Part shown: piece after piece, positions 36,101 through 42,968 of the stretch | How positions within the stretch are numbered: position 1 is the stretch's first letter | Layout: the number at the start of each line of letters is the position of its first letter | The notes under the pieces: generated by a model | Seen by the model: only the letters and a program-made list of their open reading frames with translations | Databases searched by the model: none | What the model was told of the DNA's origin: nothing | Program-made: the position numbers and the translations under genes | Assembly (NCBI GenBank): GCA_022829145.1 | Contig: CM040764.1 | Coordinates: 4,425,552-4,489,551 of the forward strand | Direction of reading: 5' to 3' | Source: Albula goreensis | Lineage: Eukaryota; Chordata; Actinopteri; Albuliformes; Albulidae | Length of the DNA: 64,000 bases

Positions 36101-38664
36101 TTTGGCTTGACTATCATTGAGGATGGGCCTATTTGCATTGTACTGCATCTGTTCTTATTCACAGTGACTTAAAATGCAACTAGACACATGCACAGCTTGG
36201 TGGCAAAGTGCAATGACACCCAGTGATACCTGATTATCTCCAAATGGTTGCACATCCAATGACTATGAGCAATCATATTGGTAACCGTTACACTGTTGAT
36301 TTTTGGTCGACGCCTCACAAAACCCAAGATGTTTCGACTAAAACAAGCTTTCATCAGAGCATGTGGATTCAAGTTACAAATTTCAAAATAAACTATGCAG
36401 TAACAGCCCAAATAAAAAAAAAACAAATACAGTAACAAATATCTCAATACTATATAGGCTATATTCAGATACATTCAAATACATGTACTTGATCATTTTA
36501 AGGAGTATATTAACCGCTTTTACCTTAGATGATATGATCCTGTTGTCTGTAAACCTCTGTGGAATATAATGGTCTTGGCTGGGGAACCGGTTGGCGACGT
36601 AAACCGTTCTGGTGTCGCTCCGGTGGGGTGGGTCGAGGCCCTGAGACACAGGAGGAGCAAGAGCGGTGAGGCTACAAGCCGCTGATCTTCAGCGCAAATC
36701 AGGACATGTTCTCAGGCACAGAGCGGAAAAAAAAAAAAAAAAAGATTCTGTAGGAACTCATCTGCTGCCATGACGATATACAACCCTCCTGGAAAATCTA
36801 GTCACAACTAAGCGTGATAAATCAAAAAAACAAACCCTAAACCACGAAACTTAAAGCAAACTTAAATAAACACCAAACCACCAGGGACCAGTCAAATGAA
36901 TACTGTTCATTTTCAAATACGGACGAGATTGGCAGTTTCCTCAGCCCCGATACAATAATTAACTAACTCACTTACAAACTGAGGAATGCTGAAAAGGAAA
37001 CAGACGTTCAGTTTTCTCCCTTATAGGTCACATTATTTTGGGTTGAAAAAGTGAGATCATGCTCAGTGTCTGGGCCCAAAAACAGTTAACGCATCGATGC
37101 GCACACAGCTTTTGATGTTTACAACAGAGTGTGAAACAAGCGTGCAAACAGCAAATTTAATCCCACAGCTGTGCAGCTATTTAAGTGTAAAATAATAATT
37201 TACAAACAGCTGAAAAGCAAAACAGTCTGTAGGCTACTCATCTTCAGACCATGGTACAGAGATTTGATTGACAGTAAAATATGATCATTTAGTTTTTCTA
37301 ACCACATTTCATATTTAGCCAAATTCCCTGACATGCATAACCAATCATGAGAGTTGAGAATGGCTAGACTTGGCTCTTCTATCCCACAAGTCAATTAGGC
37401 TAAAAAACCCAAATCTAAAAACACTGGTTGTCACCCACACGCTTTTTACCCGGACAGACCTCTTAACATATGCTGTATAACTGTAGCTTGTTTAATTTTA
37501 TAGGTAATGTGTGTTTAAGGAATACACAGCTGTGTCTGAGTACACAAAAGTGTGATAATTTGTGATAATCATAAAGATGTCTGTAAAACCCAGAGCTGTG
37601 ACATTTTCCTTGACGACAGTGTCAGACTTAAGACAACACCTCGAAAGCACCTGACTCTCACAACATAGTGTGTAGCTGGAGCTAACGTTACAGTGATGGG
37701 GTCGGTGTACTTCCTCGCTAAACATTAAGAAAAAGGCTAGATTCAAAATCCATAATAAAAATGACTAACTTTTTGTAGAAACATGTCTTTGAAATAAAAA
37801 TAAGACAGCCAACATACTTCATCAAATGAAGTATTTACAGTATGTTTACTGTGAATAAAAACTGAAGTATCTGACATGTCACGGAGTAACCAACCATTGC
37901 CATTGTTGGTTTTATTACAACTAGTTTAGAAGTCAAATGAATCCGTTCGTAAAACCGAAGAGTTAAAAAAGAGCCAACATAAATGACACCAACTCAACAT
38001 GTCTTTGCTAACTGTATTGGAGGCTAGAAATCTAGTCAGATGACTTCCAGTAAGGACTGACGAACGTTACAAATCTGTGGCAAGTCGTTCTTGGCAGAAG
38101 TTGTGAACAGTAAATCATATCTTCCAAAATTGACCAAAAACATTCAACACACAGATTCCTGACACAACTTGCTACTTTACTTGCTGCAGGCTGACCACTT
38201 AACAGGTTGGTCCGGTTTCACGTACTGCACCACACTTTAAAATAAACGCATTGTAAAGCAGACTTTCAACGGTGGAGAAGCGAACCAGTGTAAGCGTCAG
38301 CTGCCTGCCAAGCTAGCTGAGCTCAGATGACTTCACCAGTTCTGCAAGCTAGCGGCTAATTCCAACTTTCCACTGAAACTTTAACTTAACTCAGATAATC
38401 AGTTTCTCACTCAACAGCAAACCAACTGAACGAGTGAAACATGCGATCTATGTGTTCAAATTAAAAGGCCCGTTATACTGTGAACAAAAAATATTGTACC
38501 CAGGTAAATTGGTATGTCGGCTAATTTTAGCTAAGTTTACTTGCTTCCTGAAAACACCTTTTCTCGTTAGCCAGAGCGCAGGAAAGCCCCTCTGCCTCGG
38601 AACCAGCTAGCAGACAACGCAAAATATAGCGGCTTACCAGCTGTTGCCGTATCCACCGCAGCAT
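11389..38664 (-). CDS. atp11b: phospholipid-transporting P4-ATPase ATP11B (flippase), complete
   Basis: Twenty-nine exons on the - strand join in phase to about 1133 residues; human ATP11B as I recall it is about 1177. P4-ATPases, with a CDC50/TMEM30 subunit, move aminophospholipids to the cytosolic leaflet; ATP11B is mainly assigned to recycling and early endosomes. Visible landmarks by residue: start [25 protein letters not shown]-domain loop 178-181; PISL in M4 354-357; DKTGT phosphorylation site with Asp407; KGAES nucleotide-binding motif 565-569; TGDK 676-679; GDGSND 790-795; then M5-M10. The Ser-rich loop after DKTGT is shorter than in the human protein I recall. ATP11B rather than 11A or 11C is chosen from near-identical stretches in many exons, the Cys tail CLDTACCF, and adjacency to dcun1d1. 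The start ATG is in the CpG-rich 5' exon and matches the family N-terminus. The last intron appears to be GC-AG, and two alternative terminal exons are possible. Confidence 0.95.
12843..12922. repeat. (AC)40 microsatellite
   Basis: Uninterrupted AC dinucleotides for 80 bp, in the last atp11b intron. Confidence 0.97.
14190..14645. repeat. degenerate ~36-bp minisatellite with TTTGCATGCA core
   Basis: About a dozen diverged units built around TGACC-TGGT, GTTTG and TTTGCATGCACAGTGAC run from about 14190 to 14645 in the last atp11b intron, next to candidate exon B. The - strand ORFs here are only translations of the array. Confidence 0.8.
14671..14760 (-). CDS. atp11b: candidate alternative terminal exon B of atp11b
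   Basis: After acceptor CTGCTCTTCAG at 14761, an in-phase frame encodes [20 protein letters not shown] then ARTQLGKIR and stops at 14673-14671 (29 codons). ATP11 paralogues are known to have alternative C-terminal exons, and this peptide looks coding rather than random. An internal donor AG|GTAGAG at the stop could instead splice it onward. Unverified. Confidence 0.45.
   Translation of the reverse strand, partial: TCSGTVAIDNDFIALQPLSRARTQLGKIR
14815..14840. repeat. (AC)n microsatellite
   Basis: Short, slightly interrupted AC run. Confidence 0.85.
16400..16528 (-). CDS. atp11b: candidate alternative terminal exon A of atp11b
   Basis: Inside the last intron, after AG at 16530-16529, an in-phase frame encodes [20 protein letters not shown]...AAFSHSC and stops at 16402-16400 (42 codons). 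It is more GC-rich than the sequence around it and would give an 1118-residue isoform. The polypyrimidine tract is weak. Inferred from phase, position and composition only. Confidence 0.4.
   Translation of the reverse strand: MTLTEEAHDSAPSPIHCQLIGDDTFETAGLERDQLAAFSHSC
17190..17292. repeat. imperfect trinucleotide tract (GCT/ACT-like)
   Basis: Roughly 100 bp of NNT triplets, mainly GCT, ACT and TCT, in the last atp11b intron. Confidence 0.6.
17480..17645 (-). CDS. atp11b: atp11b exon 28, ends at a GC donor
   Basis: Encodes (W)[20 protein letters not shown]...[10 protein letters not shown], 166 nt. M10 and the start of the cytosolic tail. The protein aligns with the human exon up to ...KAQ, which puts the boundary at CAG|GCAAGC, a good non-canonical GC donor. 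If the intron is not removed, the frame reads 24 more codons to a stop at 17405. Confidence 0.85.
17681..17892. repeat. 41-bp minisatellite next to atp11b exon 28
   Basis: Five near-identical 41 bp units (ctgatacaggggaccgccct + ccttctataagcccaaccca + c), the outermost slightly diverged, fill half of intron 27 and stop about 35 bp before exon 28. Read on the atp11b strand, each unit contains an AG followed 24 nt later by CAG|GTGGGT. Confidence 0.92.
18050..18153 (-). CDS. atp11b: atp11b exon 27
   Basis: Encodes [20 protein letters not shown]...LFYGGIL(W), 104 nt. M9. The acceptor is CTGGCTGCAG and the donor GTGAGA. Confidence 0.94.
18350..18415 (-). CDS. atp11b: atp11b exon 26
   Basis: Encodes [20 protein letters not shown] then LK, 22 codons, phase 0. 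M8. The acceptor is ATGTTGCAG and the donor GTAAGC. Confidence 0.94.
18745..18900 (-). mobile_element. tRNA-derived SINE remnant
   Basis: On the - strand a tRNA-like head is visible: A-box-like TATGGAGCTGAGC and B-box-like GGTTGCGGGTTCACTGC. It is followed by a fish SINE body (tgtggcatgagcaaagcgc) and the tail cttttatcctgag read in reverse. Lies in atp11b intron 25. Confidence 0.6.
19702..19840 (-). CDS. atp11b: atp11b exon 25
   Basis: Encodes (R)[20 protein letters not shown]...DTSLLGSGK, 139 nt. M7. The donor is GTGAGA. Confidence 0.95.
20008..20075. repeat. dispersed repeat copy 1
   Basis: A roughly 60 bp block (ctcctggtaatttggcattg, gctcagt, ccaactgaaa) recurs at 22010-22070 in the same orientation, about 2 kb away within atp11b introns. 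Probably fragments of one old element. Confidence 0.65.
20482..20609 (-). CDS. atp11b: atp11b exon 24
   Basis: Encodes [20 protein letters not shown]...LQGKPALY(R), 128 nt. M6. The donor is GTAGGC. Confidence 0.95.
21069..21128 (-). CDS. atp11b: atp11b exon 23
   Basis: Encodes [20 protein letters not shown], 20 codons, phase 0. M5-M6 region. The acceptor is TTTTTTCCAG and the donor GTAAGT. Confidence 0.95.
21236..21381 (-). CDS. atp11b: atp11b exon 22
   Basis: Encodes (G)[20 protein letters not shown]...LVQYFFYK, 146 nt. End of the P domain and start of M5. The donor is GTAAGT. Confidence 0.96.
21665..21767 (-). CDS. atp11b: atp11b exon 21 (GDGSND)
   Basis: Encodes [20 protein letters not shown] then [14 protein letters not shown](G), 103 nt. 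Holds the P-domain hinge motif GDGxND, with Ser where the flippases I recall have Ala. The donor is GTGAGC. Confidence 0.95.
22008..22072. repeat. dispersed repeat copy 2
   Basis: Second copy of the block at 20008-20075, with a few substitutions. Both are intronic. Confidence 0.65.
22268..22421 (-). CDS. atp11b: atp11b exon 20
   Basis: Encodes (R)[20 protein letters not shown]...[10 protein letters not shown], 154 nt. The acceptor is CCCTGCAG and the donor GTGAGC. Confidence 0.95.
23098..23301 (-). CDS. atp11b: atp11b exon 19 (TGDK)
   Basis: Encodes (K)[20 protein letters not shown] then [10 protein letters not shown]...LGKLAR(R), 204 nt. TGDK belongs to the P domain. The donor is GTAGGC. 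Confidence 0.96.
24600..24781 (-). CDS. atp11b: atp11b exon 18
   Basis: Encodes [20 protein letters not shown]...LLGATAVED(K), 182 nt. The donor is GTGCGT. Very GC-rich compared with the flanking introns. Confidence 0.95.
25022..25125 (-). CDS. atp11b: atp11b exon 17 (KGAES)
   Basis: Encodes (G)[20 protein letters not shown]...AHVDEFAL, 104 nt. KGAES is the ATP-binding motif of the N domain. The donor is GTAAGA. Confidence 0.94.
25204..25277 (-). CDS. atp11b: atp11b exon 16
   Basis: Encodes (K)[20 protein letters not shown] then ETPS(G), 74 nt. The donor is GTAAGT. Nucleotide-binding domain. Confidence 0.95.
25533..25601 (-). CDS. atp11b: atp11b exon 15
   Basis: Encodes (R)[20 protein letters not shown] then SE(K), 69 nt. 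The acceptor is TTGTTGCAG and the donor GTGAGA. Placed by order, phase and family pattern. Confidence 0.9.
26142..26311 (-). CDS. atp11b: atp11b exon 14
   Basis: Encodes [20 protein letters not shown]...[16 protein letters not shown](R), 170 nt. Nucleotide-binding domain. The donor is GTATTT. Confidence 0.94.
26482..26640 (-). CDS. atp11b: atp11b exon 13 (DKTGT phosphorylation site)
   Basis: Encodes [20 protein letters not shown]...PLPPL, 53 codons, phase 0. Asp407 of DKTGT is the residue phosphorylated in the catalytic cycle. The 3' part ([14 protein letters not shown]) is shorter than the Ser-rich loop I recall in human. Confidence 0.95.
26739..26936 (-). CDS. atp11b: atp11b exon 12 (M4, PISL)
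   Basis: Encodes [20 protein letters not shown] then [10 protein letters not shown]...SDLNEELGQ, 66 codons, phase 0. Contains the PISL motif of M4, which lies on the lipid path in P4-ATPases. Confidence 0.96.
28127..28277 (-). CDS. atp11b: atp11b exon 11
   Basis: Encodes (K)[20 protein letters not shown]...TERERNSSK, 151 nt. Covers M3. The acceptor is CATGTTGCAG. Confidence 0.95.
28526..28607 (-). CDS. atp11b: atp11b exon 10
   Basis: Encodes (G)[20 protein letters not shown] then KRSAVE(K), 82 nt. The donor is GTACGT. End of the A domain. Confidence 0.94.
28861..29066 (+). mobile_element. tRNA-derived SINE
   Basis: A tRNA-like head (TAGCATAACGATTAGGAAGC A-box region, GTTCAAGTCCC B box) is followed by a body ending in tggataaaggtatctgctac, the common 3' motif of fish tRNA SINEs. 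It lies in atp11b intron 9, opposite to the gene. A run of A's (28838-28860) precedes it. Confidence 0.72.
29322..29386 (-). CDS. atp11b: atp11b exon 9
   Basis: Encodes (R)[20 protein letters not shown] then Y(G), 65 nt. The donor is GTGGGA and the acceptor TTTCATTAG. Confidence 0.92.
29536..29583 (-). CDS. atp11b: atp11b exon 8
   Basis: Encodes (R)[15 protein letters not shown](R), 48 nt. The donor is GTAAG and the acceptor CCTTTTCAG. Confidence 0.9.
   Translation of the reverse strand, partial: VRRTDDGDAERGRDR
29676..29708. repeat. G-rich (GGGGT)n tract
   Basis: Repeated GGGGT blocks on the + strand (C-rich in the atp11b transcript), in intron 7. A second similar tract lies at 29776-29805. 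Capable of G-quadruplex formation by sequence. Confidence 0.75.
29881..29984 (-). CDS. atp11b: atp11b exon 7
   Basis: Encodes [20 protein letters not shown]...QQPEPDLY(R), 104 nt, ending two bases into an Arg codon. The donor is GTACGC. Separated from exon 6 by the 3.6 kb intron that holds L1 remains. Confidence 0.93.
30814..32560 (+). mobile_element. degenerate L1/Tx1-type LINE
   Basis: The 5' start resembles fish L1 leaders (gagccaagatggcaccggag). An ORF1-like coiled-coil frame (about 31001-31288; ...[20 protein letters not shown]) follows an early stop at 30998. ORF2-like pieces of the region before the reverse transcriptase are at 31962-32247 ([20 protein letters not shown]...), 32282-32370 ([20 protein letters not shown]...) and 32380-32512 (LPTISEEQR...[13 protein letters not shown]...GKAP), in different frames. 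The catalytic RT core, endonuclease and 3' end are absent. Dead copy in atp11b intron 6, antisense to the gene. Confidence 0.82.
33085..33125. repeat. (GT)n microsatellite
   Basis: About 40 bp of nearly uninterrupted GT in atp11b intron 6. Confidence 0.9.
33548..33676 (-). CDS. atp11b: atp11b exon 6 (actuator domain, DGET)
   Basis: Encodes [20 protein letters not shown]...[11 protein letters not shown], 43 codons, phase 0. Contains the DGET dephosphorylation loop of the A domain. Confidence 0.94.
34424..34531 (-). CDS. atp11b: atp11b exon 5
   Basis: Encodes [20 protein letters not shown]...RSKNIR, 36 codons, phase 0. The donor is GTAAGT. The acceptor (CACCATAG) is the first unit of a tandem array that repeats the acceptor (34530-34700). 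Confidence 0.93.
34530..34700. repeat. ~36-bp tandem array carrying repeated splice acceptors
   Basis: Five units (starts about 34530, 34561, 34597, 34633, 34669) of the form CCCTAYGGTGAGAAAAACAA plus a variable end. On the atp11b strand each unit reads TTGTTTTTCTCACC-A/GTAG-GG, a pyrimidine tract plus AG. The first unit is the real exon 5 acceptor; three of the other four keep an AG. Confidence 0.88.
34916..34996 (-). CDS. atp11b: atp11b exon 4
   Basis: Encodes [20 protein letters not shown] then IVTAIKQ, 27 codons, phase 0. Luminal loop and M2. The donor is GTATGA. Confidence 0.93.
35578..35667 (-). CDS. atp11b: atp11b exon 3
   Basis: Encodes [20 protein letters not shown] then [10 protein letters not shown], 30 codons, phase 0. 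Covers the start of transmembrane helix M1. The donor is GTACGT. Confidence 0.95.
36524..36640 (-). CDS. atp11b: atp11b exon 2
   Basis: Encodes [19 protein letters not shown]...[10 protein letters not shown], 39 codons, phase 0 both ends. The donor is GTAAAA. Cytosolic N-terminal segment before M1. Confidence 0.95.
38638..38664 (-). CDS. atp11b: atp11b exon 1 (start codon)
   Basis: ATG at 38664-38662 encodes MLRWIRQQL, matching the ATP11 family N-terminus. The donor is GTAAG. 27 nt coding, phase 0. The 5'UTR lies above 38664. Confidence 0.9.
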
Positions 38665-39010
38665 CCTGGCGAGATCGCTCTACAACTCCAAAAATGCAGA
38701 AACTTTCCCAAATGCATACAGATGGCTACGATTTCCACTCCGTTTGAAGAGACTGTCCTCGCTCACGTTTACGCAGATCCCTTATTTTTTTTTTTTTTCT
38801 CCCCCCACCACCGCTGCGTGAGAATCACCCTCCGGCTCCCGTAGGTAGATGGAATGCACCGTGCGCCGCTTCGCTCTCGCCTCCTCCGCTTGCGACACTG
38901 TTCCTCAAGCCACCGCTCGCACTGCGGGCTGACAACACGCCGGAAATTGCGTCACATTATGGGCTGGTCTCAGATGTCGCCTTTTTCAGTGATGGAGAAT
39001 AAGTACAGTA
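38665..39010 (-). promoter_or_regulatory. atp11b: atp11b 5'UTR and CpG-rich promoter region
   Basis: The sequence just upstream of the atp11b start codon is GC-rich with many CpGs (densest about 38800-38960), unlike the AT-rich flanks. The 5'UTR and core promoter should lie here. No TATA box is obvious at a fixed distance. An LTR-like repeat begins only about 120 bp further upstream (39132). Confidence 0.55.
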
Positions 39011-39131
39011 GACTTTAGGCCGTGATTAAGAAAAAAATTCCGGAACTTTTACTTACATATGAAAAAGTTTTTTTTCCTTTGCAAGAACAGCTTGGCGAGT
39101 TCATTTTCATTATTTTGTGAACACAGCGACG

Positions 39132-40079
39132 TGTAGCTTAAAGATAAAATTGAACTCTGTCTTCAACGGCAGAGTAACTTGTAAAGAAACTTGTGAACTG
39201 ATAGCTCTTGGGCAGACAGCACTGTGACTCATATCAAGGTTGTTGTGGCCTGAAACTGCACATAGCCCAGAGTTGCATTGTGCTGGGTGAGATACGCTGT
39301 CTGATAAGGCCACACGGGCTGTTTCAGCTTTATATAGCCTAAAAAATGTGCTCGACTGATATAAAACTTTTTCTAAGGAAAGATTAAATGTAAAATGACC
39401 AGAACATATTGTGTGTTGTAATTGTATTTTCATTAAATCAGGTCTTAAAATTTAATTTTCAAGACTTGATGAAAAGTGATACAATTGTCTATGAGAATTG
39501 AGGTGACATTTGCCTATTTTACATGGGTGGGTGAACAGGTGTGATATAATTCATTTTAAAATTTGTACGCTGTGAATGTGTATCACAAACTAATATAATA
39601 CAGCCTTTAAATGTTCTGTGAGATGTCAGAACAGTTTGATATTGGCCAGGAAAGAAATCTTGAGCTGACGCTGTGACAATGTGTCCCGACAGAACCAGTC
39701 AGCCTATTTCAACAAATTAGGTTATGTTAACACAATGTAGGCTATGCGGGTGGTTGACCCTATGTTTTCCAATGGATTAATCTAAAAAATTTGTCCATTT
39801 GACCACTTGGTTTAGGACGGTGTTTCTTTCAAATGATTTATATTGAGTTTAATATTCCGGGGCAAGCAAGGTGAGGACAAATAAATTAACAGTGTACGTA
39901 GGCCAACAATGGCTCTGTCGTAGCTTATACTTGTTTAGCTATTTAGTTGCAATGCAACTGTATGTCTGTGACGTAACAAGACAGACGTGACATAGGGAGA
40001 ATTACGATATGAAGCGGTAATTGCGCTATGCACTGATCGGGTGTATGGTTAACGAATGGTAAAGATTTTGCTACGGTCA
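39132..40079 (+). repeat. LTR-like repeat, copy 1 (shorter)
   Basis: Starts TGTAGC and ends CTACGGTCA, so it has TG...CA ends. It is about 95-97 percent identical to 51014-52520 over the shared parts, with a missing internal block of roughly 0.6 kb. A TATATAG lies about 200 bp in. It sits just upstream of the atp11b promoter. No ORF of note; the conceptual - strand ORF is shared by both copies and has no family match. Confidence 0.8.
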
Positions 40080-40964
40080 AATGCATATTTCAGAATGCTT
40101 TTTAAAGAACTTTTAAAGAATCCTTAAATAGAGCTTTCAAAAATTAAAATTGACCTTTCAACAACAATCACTCTATGAATGCACTGCGCGTCATTCCATT
40201 AAAATGAATCTGGCTCGAATCGTCTCTCCCAAGCTGCACTTCCCAGTGAGAGCTGAGCTTTTAAAATATGCTACACTGCCTGCATGTGCAGTTTACGAAA
40301 CAGTAAGATTAATATTGTGCTGTTCCTAACATGTCATTGAACAGCACATCTTCATCAAACTCTTACCAAATCATTCTCTAGCCTTATTAGCTCATCTGTT
40401 TGTACTCTTTGAATCAAAGTTCATGCTGTATCACTGAGGATGAATGTTGCCTCCTAGGTGCTAGTACTGCCATCTAGTGAAGATTCCAGCAAATTACTCT
40501 TTTTATCCTCTTAACATGAGTCACATTTGACCAAAAAGTACAGATCGTTGGGAAAATTCTGATACAGTGCTGTTTTTAAAAAAGAAGCACCAAAAAAGTA
40601 TCAAAGTTTCAGTATACCATGCAACACCACTAAGAGAGAAGATTTTTACACCGTCCGTCACTTACTATCTGTAAGTCAACATATTTCAAAAACTACAACT
40701 CAGATTTCAACCATATCCGGCCCGAATAATGTCAAGTATTAGAGGGATCCAAAACAACCTCCGATGACTTTTAATGAAGCGTCTGATTCCCAAACATTTA
40801 ACATTTATTAAAAACAGTACATTATATCAATTATTTATTATTTCTGTGTTTTAACAAGCTAATCTTCTCCAGTTAATTTTTCAGACCATTTATGGTTGCT
40901 ATGGAGAAATCTGAAGTATGTATTTTTTTTCCCCAGTATGAAGATATCAATTTTCAAAAATGCT

Positions 40965-41152
40965 TCAAATAGAAAATGACTAATATTGCAGTATTAAGTC
41001 ATATTTTGTGAAAAGCTTTTTTGAACATGAATATATACATTGGAAAAAAATACTAGCTCCATTTTCCTCCTCAGCAATCATCAGTGGTTTGAGAAATGAA
41101 CTGGAGAGCTTCTTAAAGCACATAAGCAATAGATAATTGATATACTGTGCTG
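40965..41152 (+). repeat. ~190-bp direct repeat, copy 1
   Basis: Matches 41958-42146 in direct orientation (shared blocks ggaaaaaaatactagctcca and gcacataagcaatagataat) at roughly 85 percent identity. Spacing is about 1 kb. Confidence 0.8.
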
Positions 41153-41232
41153 TTTTGATGAATGTTTAAATTTTGGGTATCTGAGGGTTTATTGAAGTCA
41201 TTGGTTGTTGTTTTGGATTTTCCCGTTTCTAA

Positions 41233-41342
41233 GTATTGTTAGGACCAAATATCATCCAAATATCAGTTGTGGTTTTGGAAATATGATGATGCACAGAAAA
41301 CACATGAATCCAACATGGCTACTTTTGCCCAAGTGGTGCAGT
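41233..41342 (+). repeat. ~105-bp dispersed repeat, copy 1
   Basis: Shares aggaccaaatat-atccaaat, atcagttgtgg, ttggaaatatga and catgaatccaacatggctac with 54632-54738 in the same orientation. Confidence 0.8.
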
Positions 41343-41612
41343 GGTTACATAAAAGGTTGAATACACCAGTAAAACTGTAATAAACGTTGCAACCAATGCA
41401 TTTTAAAAATGTGAACATGTATAAGTGAGTTTTTTCACAAACCATTATATCAAAATATTTCATTTCTGTGGTGACATCATGGAATGTTCAGTTTTAGTGT
41501 GCCATAACTTGATATTTGGAAGTAAATTAGATAATAAAGAAACAGCCAGACTATTTTCAAGCCCCAATTCCAATGCAGTCCACTTATTTTCAAATGTCTT
41601 CATCTTGGTCAG

Positions 41613-41682
41613 GGCTAAGAAGGGGCTGCAGCAGAACCACATCAGGAAGGAGGCCATGGCGAGGGCGGACAGGCTGCAGGGT
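41613..41682 (+). CDS. unassigned exon-like ORF (23 codons)
   Basis: Flanked by AG (tcttggtcag) and GTAAGG, it reads (x)AKKGLQQNHIRKEAMARADR-LQG without stops. It is about 60 percent GC in a 30-35 percent GC setting. I do not recognise the protein and see no partner exon. Confidence 0.25.
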
Positions 41683-41957
41683 GTAAGGTAGTATGGCAGC
41701 TATAGAGGTACCTCAAAGTATAACGTAGCAGCTATCCAGGGTAAATGGTTAATGATGGTTTCTTTGTAATCACGTCATTCCATATCAAATCACCTAAGGA
41801 GAAGTGTTGTCACGAAACCAAAATTTTGACCTTGATGCCGATACCAGGTTTAGTGTCGCAATTGTCAATGCTAAAAATGTTCTCCATACTGAAATGGTAC
41901 TGATTTTATATTCTGTAACACCTTAAGAGATACATTTTAATTATATAGAAAATGGAA

Positions 41958-42146
41958 TAATTTAAAAATAGAAAATGAGTAATATTGCAACATTTAGCCA
42001 TGTTTTGTTACAAGCTTTTTTGAATGTGAATATCTACATTGGAAAAAAATACTAGCTCCATTTTCTCCTCAGCGATCATCAATGGTTTGAGAAATGAACT
42101 GGAGGGCTTGTTAAAGCACATAAGCAATAGATAATTGATATAATGT
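41958..42146 (+). repeat. ~190-bp direct repeat, copy 2
   Basis: Second copy of the 40965-41152 unit. After it the sequence changes to tgcccctttaagaggacg, so the element end is probably here. Confidence 0.8.
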
Positions 42147-42515
42147 GCTTGTACTGCCCCTTTAAGAGGACGTGAGAATGCGGTGCTGTCGCCATAGCTA
42201 CCCTGTAACTGAAAGCCCTTTGAGCACAGCTGTTACCTCCTCTTCCTCTCCATCCATTTTTCTTTTCATACCCCTAAGAAGTCATGCCTGTGAGTAATTA
42301 GAAAACTGGAAATCTGATTATAAATGTTTACTTTGTTTATCTGAAGCAATTGTTAGTTAATATATTAATTTAAACCTCAGATGTGTAAAGCTAAATCACT
42401 CTAGTTTGCAAACGGAATGTTCAGTGGTCAGCTAGTATTCATGCAAATCGTCAGTGAACTTTAACAGATACTGGACAATAATTTAATATATGTCATCACA
42501 GCTGCCATCAACACA

Positions 42516-42962
42516 ATGGATAACAATGAAGACATGCTTGAAACAAGATCATATTACTCCAACACCTCGCGTAGCAGTCAGCTGTCCTCAGTCAGTGCCA
42601 TTGCAGCCAGAGCAGGAGCAGAAGTGGAGGCGGCATGTACGCTAGCATCATTTGCACAAAGGGAAGCAGACATGATTAAAGCGCAAGCATACATTGAAGA
42701 GGAACAACAAAAAGCTGTAGCGGAGGCTGCCAGAAAGAAAGCGGAGCTTCAAGCCAGTCTCCACAAACTGCGACTAGAGAGCGCAGCTGCAGCTGCCATC
42801 GCTGAAGCTGAAGTTCTGGAGGCAGCTGCTGAGAACGAATTTGGGGATCCAGATCATGGAAGCCTAAAGAGTGAATACGTTGAGCACAAGTACATAGTGA
42901 ATTCATCACCTGATTCTCACAAGACTCAAAGCTACCAAAATATGCAAAGCATGCATATGTAA
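42516..42962 (+). CDS. gag-like coiled-coil protein, probable BEL/Pao retroelement remnant
   Basis: A 148-codon ORF. A Ser/Thr-rich start (SYYSNTSRSSQLSSVSAIAA) is followed by a long Ala/Glu/Lys coiled coil, about residues 28-108 (AARKKAELQASLHKLRLESA, AAAAIAEAEVLEAAAENE), then a short polar tail. This layout resembles the N-terminal part of gag polyproteins of BEL/Pao elements common in fish genomes, or host genes derived from them. The later gag, protease, reverse transcriptase and integrase regions are not present in frame or nearby. A typical copy would continue well beyond 148 residues, so this is a truncated remnant or a small domesticated gene. It sits between the two LTR-like repeats. 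Family assignment is from memory. Confidence 0.5.
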   Translation: MDNNEDMLETRSYYSNTSRSSQLSSVSAIAARAGAEVEAACTLASFAQREADMIKAQAYIEEEQQKAVAEAARKKAELQASLHKLRLESAAAAAIAEAEVLEAAAENEFGDPDHGSLKSEYVEHKYIVNSSPDSHKTQSYQNMQSMHM

Positions 42963-42968
42963 ATTTAC

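Larger units (their letters stand above)
40080..42515. other. AT-rich repeat-laden DNA without a gene
   Basis: Contains two copies of a roughly 190 bp direct repeat, a roughly 105 bp block shared with 54.6 kb and one short GC-rich exon-like piece (41613-41682). Nothing else is recognised. Confidence 0.5.

Noticed and set aside
39110-39433. 107-codon - strand ORF, partly repeated at 51064-51285
   Set aside because: Shared only because the repeat is duplicated; the frame has different ends in the two copies and no family features.
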